Shown: positions 26,219-38,658 of the stretch, in pieces | Numbering within the stretch: position 1 is the first letter of the stretch | Layout: every line of letters begins with the position of its first letter | From: Eremophila alpestris peregrina | Lineage: Eukaryota; Chordata; Aves; Passeriformes; Alaudidae | Direction of reading: 5' to 3' | Length of the DNA stretch: 64,000 nucleotides | Assembly (NCBI GenBank): GCA_009792885.1 | Contig: WMCF01000012.1 | Span: 10,707,514-10,771,513 of the forward strand | Position numbers and translations under genes: made by a program | The notes under the pieces: generated by a model | The model's database searches: none | What the model saw: the letters and a program-made list of their open reading frames with translations, nothing else | What the model was told of the DNA's origin: nothing

Positions 26219-26550
26219 CAAGCATGAACAGAAAGATAACTGTAAACAATTTTAATGTAACTTATTGACAGTGTAATGAGAAAATGTAATGCATGACCAA
26301 GAACTACAAAAAACAATTTATCCACATTTCATGGGACATATCAGTATCACTAAATGAATTCTTGCAAAATCTTCCAATTTCTTGTCGTTCTTGTTAAGAT
26401 AAGATACTAGGAGGCAATTGCAGTGCCCAGACTACAAACACAAAACAATTTTTAGATACTGTTGTGTCTAGGAGGAAGTGGGGAAAGGATAAGAAAACAA
26501 GATACTTTCTCTGAGGACATATAAATATGCATAGCATGTTCCATATTTTC

Positions 26551-26584
26551 TATGTATCTATGTATGTATGTATCTATCTATCTA
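26551..26584. repeat. TATG/TATC tetranucleotide repeat
   Basis: Alternating tatg and tatc units make a short, probably polymorphic microsatellite next to a CR1 fragment. Confidence 0.85.
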
Positions 26585-26586
26585 GT

Positions 26587-26742
26587 CAGTCATAGAATAC
26601 AATCAATTATGTTGGAAAGGACCTTTAAGACTGATTCCATCCATTAATGAAACACTGCCACATCCACTATTAAACCATATCCCTAACTGCCAAAGCTACA
26701 CATCTTCTTAAATACCTCCAGGAATGGTGACCGAATCACTTC
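26587..26742 (-). mobile_element. Short CR1 fragment, antisense
   Basis: This resembles the inverted CR1 3' end: tcatagaataca, gttggaaaggaccttt, aaatacctccaggaatggtgac. It lies beside a TATC/TATG tetranucleotide repeat and is diverged. Confidence 0.7.
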
Positions 26743-27287
26743 TTACAATAAACACAGCTAAAATTTACATCAGTAAATTTGTGACAAGTTTAGATGCTAG
26801 GCTCTTGGAAACTTGGAAAACATATGCTAATTAATAAAGGAACTTAAGCTCAGCTAGTATGATCTATTGATTAATTACTTATTAAATCAGACAAATGCTT
26901 CTTCAATACCATTTTTGCTTTAGATATACTGGCATTCTGCAAAAATTGGTCTGATTTTATTACAAGGAGTCTGAACTTTTCCTGTGTGATAAATGATGAC
27001 ATTGAAGGCTTTTCTGTGGTTCCCCTTGTTTTCTGCTTATGAAACTTATATGTCCTGTAGTCTTATAGTTGAATCACAAATTTTTCTAAGGTCACGTAGG
27101 TGTTTAGCCTTGTCAGCACACTAACAGTTCTAATACAGTAGATTAGCACAAAATTCATTGTGCTCCTCCAGGAAAAGGAGACAAATCTCAGGAGTGAGAA
27201 GGAGATTAAAAAAAACCAAACAAACTAAAATCTGATCTTAACTCCATATATTAATTTCAAAGTACATGTTTAGTCAGGGACGCTTTC

Positions 27288-27745
27288 CACAGAATCATGG
27301 AATTGCAGAGTATGCTGAGTTGGAAGAGACCCTCAAGGATTTGAGGTTTTTTGGGTCCAGGTCCTGGCTCTGCACAAGACCAAGGGTCCCCAGAGTCATT
27401 CCATGTGCCTGAGAGCACTGAAGTCTGTCAGGCTGTTGCTGTGATCACTTCCCTGGGGAGCCTGTTCCAGTGCCCAGCCACCCCCTGGGTGAAGAAACTT
27501 TTTCTAATACCCAACCTAAACCTACCCTGACACAACTCCAGGTCATTCCCTAGGGTCCTGTGACTGGTCCCAACAGTGTGAAGAGATCAATACCTGCCCC
27601 TCTACCTCCCCTTGTGAGGACATTGTAGACTACAATGAGGTCTCTGCTCAGTCTCCTCCAGGCTGAACAAACCAAGTGATCTCAGCCATATGGCTTCCCC
27701 TCCAGGCCTTCACCATCTCCAGTGCCTTCTTGATTTAGGCCACAG
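27288..27745 (-). mobile_element. CR1 LINE 3' fragment, antisense
   Basis: A clear inverted CR1 3' end. It starts cacagaatcatggaatt, then gttggaagagaccctcaagg, cctggggagcctgttccagt, gtgaagaaactttttcta and ctcctccaggctgaacaa. It carries no intact coding sequence. Confidence 0.88.
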
Positions 27746-29762
27746 CTTAGTGAGCACATGTTTTTTGCCTTCCCCTCATGGGATATTGTATTTTGCAACC
27801 ATGCAATTAACAATTCCAATGCATGTGAAGCAATCTAATATTCACTCTGCTACTCAGAAAGAAGCTTTTAGTACTGAATACTTTGATATCCCTTCTCACT
27901 GACTAAATTTAAGGTTACAGATACATATGAAAGCAAGCTGTGCCACTTGAATCCAGGATGCTGTAACATTGAGGGCATTTGGATGTTATACCTTCCAAGA
28001 TCTATGCAGGCAACAGCTTTCCAGCTCTAATGCTGAGTCTGTGCCCTGCTGCAGAGATTTTACATCCATTTACCTCTACCAATTTCAATGCCATGACACA
28101 AAAGCTGGTACAGTGCAATGGATCCCCTGAGCAAAAGAAGAACTGGCCATAATTTGAGACTAGAAATCATTATTCATTACTCAAGGACACTATTCCAATC
28201 AGCAGTCCATATTTCTCTTTCATTCTTCCTAAACAGTTTAATGAGCAGCTAGAGTCAATTTGTGTCATATAAAAATGAGGGCAGCAAAAAACCATAATAT
28301 TGAAGAGATTTCTATTTAGTTACTTTATTGAAGGTGACTCACATCTGTTGGTAGCTTCATATGCCCCGGGTAGAGTTACTAAATGCAGAAAATGAGGCAG
28401 AGAACAATCAAAGTTTCTTTCAGGTTAGATCAGCCCTTATAGGAACTGCTGAGGGAAGCACTCTGAAAAGTCTGTTGCTGTATGATGCTACATTTTATGA
28501 CAATGGCTAAGCAGAGGGCTGAGCACTGGCTATCTGGAAGTCTGCCAAAACATGAAGCTAAGTTTTGAAGTAGTAACAATGCATGCTAGCCTAAAGTCAG
28601 GACCCACAAACACAACAGCACTAGTAGATGTATACTGCTTGTGCCATCCCTAAAGGTAGCTGATACTTACATGTACCATTTCCACTGGAATTGGAAAGTT
28701 GTGTGTCTGCCTCAACTAAATTCTTTATCATATGTTTCCAGATTACAGTGCATTTACAATTTAGATTCTAAATAACTCGTAATAAAATGTGAAAGTTCTG
28801 TAGGAGTACTGCAATCAAAATTAGATTAAGATTGAGAGGCAAAGAAAAATGTCTGATCTTGATTATTTCTCACATTTGAAACAGTAACAGAAAACACATA
28901 TATTGGAAGAAAATGCAATGCTAAGTACAGTATTAGAGTAATCAGAAACTGAGTTTTGTCTATGAGTGCTGTAAGTTAGTTTGCCTGAGTCAAATGAAAT
29001 TAGTTCAACTTTTCAAAGGTAGTTATTGATCACCTAAGGCCAGTTAACTTAGGTGTATTTGTGTGTAGCTAAAAACTTTGTAACATTGATTACACATGAC
29101 TGAGTAGACCTCAGGTGAACCTCCAACCTCATTCACATTTCATATGTAAGTGGGGTTGTTGCCAAATATCATTACCTGCTCGTCTATCTCCTGTTGCACT
29201 CTGTACAGATTTCAATAAAATTACTGAATTCACTTAAGACTTAACATGGCAACCTTTAGGTTTTTCTGCTTATAGATGTGAAGAAACCCAAGTAATACTG
29301 CAAATCATAATATTTTTTTCTGTTTAATCTATTTGCATAATGTATCTATTTAAAGTCACTAGACCTCATGACATTAAAAATGGAATTTTGAGTTATTAAA
29401 GAAGGACAGTATCTCTTTTTTTTTTTTCCAGATACCAAACATCTAGCCCATTATCTGTTCTTTTAAAACTAGGTATCTATCTTAATTTCTTTCAGAAATT
29501 AGAGGTTCAAGAAACAGGAAGATTAGGTAACTACAATAAGGCTGAAGAGTCTTTTTGGACTGTAATGGAGTTATACTCCAGAGGTGTGTTATTAGCAAAC
29601 ACTTTCCTTCTGACTTCTAAGCAAAGTATTTGGGACATAGTTCCTTGAAATATCTATTGCCCAATCATTTCTGATACCAGACACATACCTGAGATCATAC
29701 TAAAAATATAAATATGCACAAATATCCTCACTTGACCATCAGTAACTGTTTGTTCAGAGTAG

Positions 29763-29920
29763 TGGTTTTTGGGGGTGGTGGTGGGGTTTCCTGGTGTTTG
29801 TTTGTTTGTGGGTTTTGTTGTTTTTATTTTGCTTTGTTTTGTTTGGGGTTCTTTGTGGTTGTTGGGGGTTTTTTGGTTTGGTTTGGTTTTTTGAGGGGGG
29901 CTGTTGTTTTTTTTTTTCCA
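29763..29920. repeat. G/T-rich low-complexity tract
   Basis: About 158 bases are made almost only of G and T on the plus strand, including gtttgtttgtttg and ggtttggtttggtttttt. Transcribed from the minus strand it becomes an A/C-rich intron segment. The open frames across it are meaningless. Confidence 0.85.
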
Positions 29921-31988
29921 AATGCATTTATTGCGGCACTGTGTTCACAAACTTTTCAGGAATAGCACACTTAATAAAATGCATACTTTGCAAATCTGGA
30001 AGCAAACCAGTCTTTTAAGTAATAGAAACTGAATGAGTTAGCATGATATGCAGTTGCTGCCTGCTTTTAATGTTTTTCCCTACTCACTTCTTGTTATATG
30101 TATTGCTGGCAATTGTAAAAGATATATCAAGGGGTTAGTTCTTTATCAGAAATAATTTTCATTTTCCAGTCAATGCATATCTTATTTCTTCCATCATTAA
30201 TTCTACAATGTGGTCCCAATTATATCAATAGAAGTGGGAAACAACCCATCCTGACACAAATATGTCTGAATTACCAAACGATCTTTCTCAATCTGTTATA
30301 CAGACTAAGGCAACACAACTTGAAGGATGATTAAAATGACCCTTTGTTATGAGAATCAGCAGGAACCATAGAATTTAATTGCCAGGAAGTTCAATGTCAC
30401 TTGGCACCTATCCTTTATCTAATAATGCTGCTCAATGTGACTACAGCCTTTGGATGTTAAAAGTGGGTGGTAATACTCAATCAGTTTCCATTACTGCATG
30501 GATGTGGCTGTCAGAATTTTACTGTTCAACTGTATTTGATGTCACCTATGACTATGATCATAACCTGATGGCATTTACAATCCAAGTTCTTTTAAAGGGA
30601 AGAAGTTAATAAATCAAAGCAAGCCATTGCTGCAACTGAGTGAAGTGAGATGATCACACAAAGGAAACTGGTCAAGAAGAAAGGGTTGAATCAGTTAGTC
30701 ATCATGCCTTCCTCTGAACAGTTTTTTTAATATTCTGATTGAAGATTTGCCTGTTGTGACAAGGACTGAAAGAATTCAGTTTATATTTGGAACGCTTTCT
30801 ACAACACTGTTTGTTTAGTGAAGATCTCTATTTTCCCTATATTTTGGTGCAAAATTTGAAATTTAGATCTGTTTTGTTCACGGCAGGAGTGAAAAGAACC
30901 TTTATGCTTGCTTGCAGGTGATCAACACTTCCCAGTAATTGTGTTACGAGGAAGCATATAGTGAGGTTATCTCTGTAACATAAAGCCCTTGAATCCACCA
31001 AAAGAAAATAGAAAAATAAATGGAATACAGTCAAAAGAACACTGTATCAGGAGTAAAAAAACCTGATTCTAGTCTTTGAATTGCAGAGATATTACATCTA
31101 CAAAGTACTGTAGCATCTGAATGTCATCTAAAATCTTGGCCAGATATGAGAGCAATAATAACACCACCACTTGTCTTTTACAAAAGTCTCTCATACGAGG
31201 CCCTTGAAAACACTTTGAAATCATAAACATTAGCATGACTACAAATTTACAGATTGAAAGAAGAAAGACAAGCTCGCATGAGCTTTACTGAACTTCAGCA
31301 AAACAGAAAACGGGGGTGAATATTATAGTTCCTGGAATTATTGTATCAATTACATACTGAATTGATTTCTAGCATTGCTGGGCTTATTTCTAAAATGAAA
31401 GTCATTCAACCCCTTGGATTAATATAATTTATAGTTTCAAATGATGACACAATGTTGCTCTTTCCTTCCTTCTTTATGCATTTATTTCTGATCACAAACT
31501 GTTGGTGGAACGGAGGCTATGTCTCACCAGAACTATTACAATATATGACAATCAGGTAAAAACACCACCAGAAGGTCAAATGTTAAACTGTGGTGCAAAT
31601 TACAATTTAACATTTGTTACAGACTTAGTAAACACCCCTATAATGAACCAGACCTTTATTACAGTTCATATTGTTGGTGATTAAGATTTTGCTGACAACT
31701 CATTTCACCTCCTGCACTTTTGCATCACTCTTTAAAATAGAAAAAGAGTAAAATATTAGTGTCAACAAATATCAGACACTTTGTGTTCTTTATTGCAACT
31801 TAATGTCTTTACTGTCTCCTCATTTAAGTAATTTGAACTTTTGTTTTAGTCTCCACAGGCTAATAATGCAAATACAAAGTACCCTCACAACCAAAACTTT
31901 TAAAACTGGTGAGTTAATTACCTAAAAGTAGCAAGATTGCTTCTTTAATAAAAGAGGAGAAAAAAACCCCTCAAACCATATACAGTAC

Positions 31989-32079
31989 CTCATCCAGTTC
32001 CATTTCATCTGGACTCTCCCATGGTTTGATAAACTTTCCACGAGACCTCTTCAAAGGCACAATAACTATATAATAGCCT
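31989..32079 (-). CDS. PTPRD: PTPRD exon: membrane-proximal ectodomain
   Basis: This 91-nt exon encodes the Gly-Tyr-Tyr-Ile-Val-Ile-Val-Pro-Leu segment followed by KRSRGKFIKPWESPDEMELDE. The acceptor is ttacag|a and the donor gtactg. The region belongs to the conserved membrane-proximal domain of type IIa RPTPs that surrounds the subunit processing site encoded in the next exon. The first base completes the Lys codon of the preceding exon. Confidence 0.95.
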
Positions 32080-35000
32080 CTGTAAATGAAAAAGTTGGAC
32101 AAAAGCGAAGCTGAATGAAAAGGAATAGATAAATTGATGTTATGGGTCTGTTTAGAGGAACTTAAGAGAAAAGTGGTATGTTGAGAATAAACTTCTGCAC
32201 ATTAATGTCCCTGCAGCCTTCCAAACACAGCTGTAAACATTCACACACTTGAAATAACATCAATTGTAAAGCATTTGACAAACAAATGGCACCAATTACC
32301 TACCTTTTTCCGTAAACATATAAATATTTATAAAAACTTTAATTACAATGTACTAAAATGCCAACATGAAATACAAGAGCCATAGGTTATTTGTACCCTC
32401 CCACCATCACACTGAGAAAAAAAAACCCAAAGCCCTAAATTGAAATATATTACCATATATTTAAATCTCAATTACCAACCCATCTTTCTCCCAATTTTTA
32501 TGTATAATCAGAGTAGTAGGTTAACAAAATCTATTTTTCAATGCCAATATCATAATAAAGAGAAAAGAAAGCAAACATGACATACACTGCACCCATACTC
32601 TCTTTCCCTTTGACAACCAAGTGCCATTAGCTTTATCTATGTAAGTATTCTGTTCACAGTCATAGGTAAGATGGCTTGATACATACTTTCTTTATATCTA
32701 GGATTTGCAAATTACATATATCAGTTCTCCTCAGAAATATTTTCCAAAAATATTTTCTTCCTCCCCACCCATGGTGACTAGTAAATTATATTTTCTAGTA
32801 TGAGGTAGATCTGGTGCTTTCATTGTTTACTTCACAAAGCCTGGATATTTGTCAGGCATAACTTCACATTAGTGTGAGAGAAGAAGCAAGACATGCAGGG
32901 TAGTGTAATATACATCTTCTTGATAAACACACTTGTCAAAAAGTCAAGCACTCTCCATCTCAGGGGACAGGGAAAGAAACTGGTTTTCTTTGTTTCTAGT
33001 AACAGAAGTTTATTAAGGTGTTTCTGGGTCTCATTATGGAAGATAATTTTAGTGTCTCATGGGCCATCTCCTCTTCCAGTCTGCATTTTTTTTCACAACC
33101 CATTCAACCTTCTGCAAAACTATTAATTTTACTTAAGCAGTGCTGCTGAAAATCCTAAGTAATTAACAAAAAAACAGTCTACAGAAAAGGAGATGCCTTA
33201 CAATTGGCTAAAAATCATCTCAGCCTAGGCCAACTATATAAACTATCTTTTTTTATCATACCAGTGCAAGCCATTGATCCATTTTAATCACCTCTTTTTA
33301 TTTAGAGCCCTTTCCCATAAAAGAAATGCAACAAAACTTTAGATTTTCAGCTCCTGCAGTAAGTACATGTATTCATTAATCCCTCTGTCAAGAAATTTGA
33401 GGAAGTTTTCTGTGGAAATGCTGAACTCCAACAGGAGTGCTGGAAAAAAGTGTTGCCCCCAGATTCTTAACTAGTGTACCCTTGCTGTATTCCAGTATTT
33501 CATAAAGCATCTGTGGCATGCATTCTTACAGTGACAATATTATAAATCATCTTTTAAAAAGATGCAAAACTGTAAGGGTGGTTGAATCCAGATTTTAAAC
33601 CTGCATTGGTCTACTAAAAATACTTTGAATAGCAAATCCTAGTGAACACTGACTTATCCACGTATACAGTAACAACTGACAGACCCTTTTTTTAACAGAT
33701 TCCTAAGAATCAAGACAAAAAGAAATAAGAACTTGCCCCTTTATGTCTTTGAAACATCAAAAATACATATTTATCCTTTTCCTTTCTTTTTCTTCATCTT
33801 TTTGTTTTTTAAGCTAATGGAGAGTTAATACATTTTTCTTTTCAATCAAGGAACATCCAGCACATAAATGTAACTTTCACACTCTTTTTCACTTTCTTCA
33901 TGAAAGTCTTCCTCTTAGTACTTCAAAAATCTACTAAGACTTTCAGCACAGAGTATTCTAAACTGGTAGAATAAATAGATTAATAAAAATAAGAAAAATG
34001 AAAATGTTCACACCAATATGCAATATTGGTGCTGCAAATTGTGAAGGACAACAAGGTTCTGTGATTTTTAGCTAATTGTATAAAATGTAGCATCTCCTGA
34101 AAAACATGTGTTATAGTTTACTTCATTGTTTGTTTTTAGGTTGGGTTTTTTTCTTGGGGAGAGGAGAGGGAGGAGAGTAAGAAATAAAGGGTTTATTTGG
34201 TTATTGCTTTTTCTGAGTATTTGAGAGGCCAAAGTCTTTCACAAAATTCTGTTTTTACTTAAGACTTTCAAAGATGTAAGAGATTCAGAGAAACATGAAC
34301 TGTCCTTTACACATAAAAATTGCTTTGGAAACAGCCCAAAATACTAAAAGAAAGAAAAATCAATGAGATGAGCATAAGTATCACCATCAAACATTGACAA
34401 ATACTACCATCTTTAATTACATATTACCCTCAATCTTATTACCTATATTTCATTTGAGCAAACCATTATCTACTTCACTTTTTTTGTAATTATTATTATT
34501 GAAAAAGTCTCAGTACTTCATTGTAAGCTAGGGGCAATCCTGAGCATATAGTCTACCAACAGAGGAGCAGCATGTCTAAATATGTCAACATAACTAATAC
34601 ATGAAATTGTTCTTCCCACACAAAGTCTAATGTATAGAATAACCTTAGTTATTTTAGCAAGAATCAGGTGAGTTTTTCTGTTCAGTATATAGTTGCTTTG
34701 GTATGCCTGCTCTAAGGGTGAAGTCAATCTTTATTGTTGTGTTTTACTTTATCAAGCCTGATCAAGTCTTCTTAGAAGATAGATGTACAAGTAGGAGATA
34801 CATTATTTGAAAAATGGGCAGTTGGACCCTGTAGATTTAATGTACCTTTTCTGATGTCACTTAGCCTCTTTAACTTTTTTATAGTTTATAAAAGAAAGGA
34901 ATTGTCTTTTATTCCAGTGCTATCTTCTGCTACTGTTTGATCAGCTATCCTGCACATTTTTCTCTCTGTGAATGCCATGCCTCATAAATCTTTTTTGACT

Positions 35001-36513
35001 CATTCCATCTTCAGTCTTCCTTTGCTGCATTTGTTACTGACCGCATCTTACTCAATCTAATCATAATGACTACATTTTTCAGTTTTTCATCCTTTTAATG
35101 TTTCAAAGTCATTTATTTCTTGACCTTACCTGCCTCAAAATCTTCAGTCAGTAATGAAAAAGGGGGCAGTTTTCTAGAAAGCTGTAAAAATCCACCAGGG
35201 AGAGAAAAACTTGAATCCCCATCATTTAATGACCGGCTCATTTTCCTCCCCATTTCCTTTACATTGCGTATGGGAACCTTACAGATCAACAACAATCACT
35301 ATAAGCAGAGCAATAACACTTATTGATTGTATCATGCTTCATGTTTTCCTGGCAAATCTTTATTGTCTAACCTTTCTAATCCCTGCTGACCATGTGCTCT
35401 CAGGTCTTTAATCCTATTTCTGTTGTTTAAATTTCCACACCACCTGTTCCCCTCAAAAATCTACATAAGCTTTAGAAAACTTGCAATTCTTTTTGAAAAA
35501 ATCTTGTTTTCTTTCTGAGACCAGTGGAGAGGACAAGGTATTTTTATCCTGATTAAAAACCATCAGAATTAATTAATCTGAATTGATTTAAGTGCATTAC
35601 CAATTCTTTAAAACTCCATACAATTCTTGAGTGACTAAGTCTGAGTACTTCAAGGAGCTACAGCATGCATTGATGAGTTATTAATTCTTTTTGAGATGGT
35701 AAATTGTTCAAAATATAACTGGTTTTCCGCATCCCTCATTTTGCAATCTGTGATGAAACACAGAAGTACTCTGAGAAAAATCTGCAAAAGAAGGACAATC
35801 AGTCTCTACAAAAGTCATGCATACAGGGCTATGTGACATACTTCAGAGTTCTAGCTGGAACTGACATATATACAGTGGTAATCTATGCCTATTAGTTCAC
35901 CATTTCAGGGCTGACCAAAAGTTAAAACAAATTAAGGGCATCATTCAAATACCTCTTAAACACTGACATGCTTGGGACATTAACTGCCTGACTAGAAAGC
36001 CTCTTCCAGTTTGAATGCTTCCTAATACATCTGAACCTCCGCTGATGCGGGTCTGAGGCATTGCCCTATGTTCTATAAATGAATCTCAGGAAGAAGAGAT
36101 CAGCAGCTCCTTCTTCACTTCCCTCCCTCAGGAAGCTGCAGAGAGCAAGGAAGCCAGCCCTTAGCCTTCTTTTCTCCAAACTAGACAAGCTCAAAGCCCT
36201 TAGCAGCTCCTTACAGGATGTTCCTTTCAGTCCTTCCTCAGCTTTGTTGCCCTCTGTTGGATGCACTCAAGGACCTTCACAATAGAATTTCGCATTTGTT
36301 CTTAATTTTCATGCCACTTATGACTACATATCCCCCTGTAAGGCCCCTTGTTCCTTGAGAGAGTCAACAGCACCTCCCAGTTTGCTATACCAATTATTAC
36401 ACCGATATTAAGTCAAATGTTACTGTAGAGCACTGTTACAACGAATAAAGCCATGGTCCAGAATGATCATATCTCCGGAGTTAAAAACAATGGTATGTCA
36501 TTCCTTCACTCAC
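32080..36513 (-). other. PTPRD: Intron, 4.4 kb
   Basis: This contains one antisense CR1 fragment close to the FN8 exon and otherwise plain AT-rich sequence. Confidence 0.8.
35938..36290 (-). mobile_element. CR1 LINE 3' fragment, antisense
   Basis: An inverted CR1 3' region with aaatacctcttaaacact, gaagcctc/cttccagtttg-like, tttctccaaactagacaagc and gctttgttgccctctgttgg. The 66-68 codon open frames on both strands here are repeat artefacts. Confidence 0.78.
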
Positions 36514-36767
36514 TTTATATTCTCATTTGAGGGTACTTCTGGAAGCTCCACAGTTATCATGCCATCTAAGTTGGTCTTTCCGATGAAGACTGGCTTTGTG
36601 CGAAGCACGTCTGGTGCGGTCTTGGCGGTTACTCTGTGCTGGAGACCCCCAGCACTGTTCCCTCTGTTTGTCAGGACAAATGAATATGATGTCTCTGGCT
36701 TCAAGTTTGTGATCAGCTTTTGAGTAGCACGTCCATCAACCTCCATTTTCCCATCATCATAAAGGAT
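36514..36767 (-). CDS. PTPRD: PTPRD exon: rest of FN8 and linker
   Basis: This 254-nt exon starts ILYDDGKMEVDGRATQK and includes the FN strand SYSFVLTNRG. It continues through the membrane-proximal part (VLRTKPVFIGKTNLDGM) to ENIK, with the last codon split. The acceptor is cttag and the donor gtgagt. The reading near its start is GKMEVDG, whereas the mammalian protein as I remember it has GKMVEEVDG, so the bird protein may be two residues shorter here. The exon contributes to the extracellular region before the processing site. Confidence 0.94.
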
Positions 36768-37542
36768 CTAAGTTAATACACAAAGGTAGTTTTGGTTACT
36801 AGAAGAAGGCAAATGATGCTGTCACACTGAATTCAGGAATCAACCTAGCTATAAATTTAAATAATAAATAATTTTAAATTTATTTGGGCATTTTAGGGCG
36901 TAAAACAGTACCGAATTCACTCCTGCAAGTAAACTTCTCACTTTCAGGGGGAAATAAAGAAATATTACACTAATATGAAGCAGTGCAACCACTCCCAAAA
37001 TCCAATTTCACTTTTCCAAAGTAAGCAGCTTTTTGGTAAAAAAATTTATAGCAAGGTACTCTTGTTAAAAATATCTTGAGTTTTTCATTCATACGCCTTA
37101 CTTAGAAAGATTTTTGTACCATTCAGTTCCTAAAATACTGTTCTTCATTTGCAACTGCCTAAGATGACACAAGTGATTAAGACTGAAGCAGAATAAATTC
37201 CAGGTAGACTGCATGTTACACTGAGTCTCTGTATCTGGATAAAGCTATAGCTAAGGGAGTAAAAGAATTGCAAATCAAAAATATGCTGTTGTACATTGAG
37301 GAGACAAAACCCAAAATGGTACTCAATTGCATTTGCTATGGAAAGGACTAGAAAAAAAGAAGAAAATGTTTTCTTTCAGTGTTTTTTTTTTAATACTGTA
37401 GCAGTGAATAAAAATTAGCAATCATAGAAATAATGATACCACCAATACAAGTTCATGATACATGTTCAGTTAGCTGCTTAATCCGATAAATACATCATTT
37501 AGTTTCTGTTATTTTCTCTTGTACAAATGGAAAGTAACTTAC
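36768..37542 (-). other. PTPRD: Intron, 775 bp
   Basis: A short intron within FN8. I see nothing in it apart from its splice sites. Confidence 0.85.
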
Positions 37543-37640
37543 TTTGAAAGGCAAAGCTGAATTGTAGTTTTCTGGAATCTCCCAGGACAGCAAAACAGAA
37601 GTCTTCATTACTGCTTTAACATGAAAATTTTTTGCAAACA
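37543..37640 (-). CDS. PTPRD: PTPRD exon: FN8, first part
   Basis: This 98-nt exon encodes the start of the eighth FN repeat. It begins VFAKNFHVKAV, with core Trp in LLSWEIPENY, and ends LPFK at a codon boundary. The donor is gtaagt. The acceptor region reads ccagcag, giving two in-frame candidate sites three bases apart. The downstream site gives the Asp-Gln-Val-Phe junction known in mammals and is used here. Confidence 0.94.
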
Positions 37641-38070
37641 CTGCTGGAAAAAAAGAAACAATGTATATAAACAACATCTTTGAGCTCAGATCTTGTCGTA
37701 TTTCCACTGCTACTTGGAAGTATTAGCTTTACATTTAGGTCAAAAATCAACAAGGATTTGATTTTCCTACCTGTTTGTTCATTCTTAAATATCACATTTA
37801 AACTTGTTCTCACTCATCTAGTGACAACCCAATACACACATTTTCCTTACCTGAAAATATTGTGAAGAAGTTAGCCAGAACTTGCTTGGCAAGGGACAAC
37901 TGAATTCTAAGGCATCCAAAACATATTAAGATTTGTATACTTTACCTTTTGTGATTGATGAACCTATTTTTATGAATGGGCCGGTCAGTTTTATTTACAC
38001 CTTCAAAAACACTGATATCCAAAGACCGATACTCCTTTAAAGGTCAACGCCATAAGCAGACAAATCCTAC
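37641..38070 (-). other. PTPRD: Intron, 430 bp
   Basis: The shortest intron in the window, between FN7 and FN8. It ends in the ccagcag double acceptor. I see no other feature. Confidence 0.85.
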
Positions 38071-38658
38071 CTTGATCCACGGGTAGTGTCCTGAACTGGA
38101 CACTTGGACTATATGGACCAGGCCCTTTGCTTGTGTGGGCACGTACTTTTACATCATAAGTGGTATCTGGTTTTAAGCCAGAAAGTGTCATAGTGGTATC
38201 AGCAGGAACAACAGGGAGTTCAACTGGCTGGTAAGCAACATTGATATCTCTGTACAAGATGGTATATTTGGTGATAATGCCATTTCTTTCTGCCAAGAGT
38301 GGCATCTGCCAAGTTAATTGAACTGATGTAGAAGTAGAGCTTTCCGAGTGGAGATTTTGGGGAAATCCACTGGGTACCTCTTCAGGAACAGAAATCTCTT
38401 TAACCATCTCCTCCCCAAAGCCCACTTTATTTCTAGCTGAGAGCCTGAAGACATAGGAAGCTCCTTTGTGAATGTCTGTGGCCGTGAAGTGATCTTCCTT
38501 CTCTGAGAACTCCATGGTCGTTAATGCATCCATGTCTTTGCGACCAAACTTCAGGCGATAACCCTGCAGCGGGCCAAAAGTTTCCACAGGAGGATGCCAC
38601 TGAATTAGAGCCGTGTTCATCTGTGTGTGGCTAATCACAAGCCGAGGTTTGCCTGGAA
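38071..38658 (-). CDS. PTPRD: PTPRD exon: FN6 and FN7
   Basis: One 588-nt exon encodes the sixth and seventh FN repeats. FN6 begins VPGKPRLVISHTQ with Trp in IQWHPPVE and the strand SYVFRLSARN. FN7 begins near VPSGFPQNLHSE with Trp in LTWQMPLL and the strand TYDVKVRAHT. It ends TLPVDQ plus one base. The acceptor is ctacag and the donor gtagga. The segment around INVAYQPVELPVV differs more from the human protein I recall than the rest does. In mammals this exon can be excluded in short isoforms. Confidence 0.97.

Larger units (their letters stand above)
26172..31988 (-). other. PTPRD: Intron, 5.8 kb
   Basis: This carries the long polypyrimidine tract, the tetranucleotide repeat, two antisense CR1 fragments and the G/T-rich tract. 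No gene is seen in the remainder. Confidence 0.8.

Noticed and set aside
29714..30018. Hydrophobic 83 and 74 codon open frames (Phe/Gly/Val/Leu-rich)
   Set aside because: They translate a G/T-only low-complexity tract and have no start context or conservation argument.
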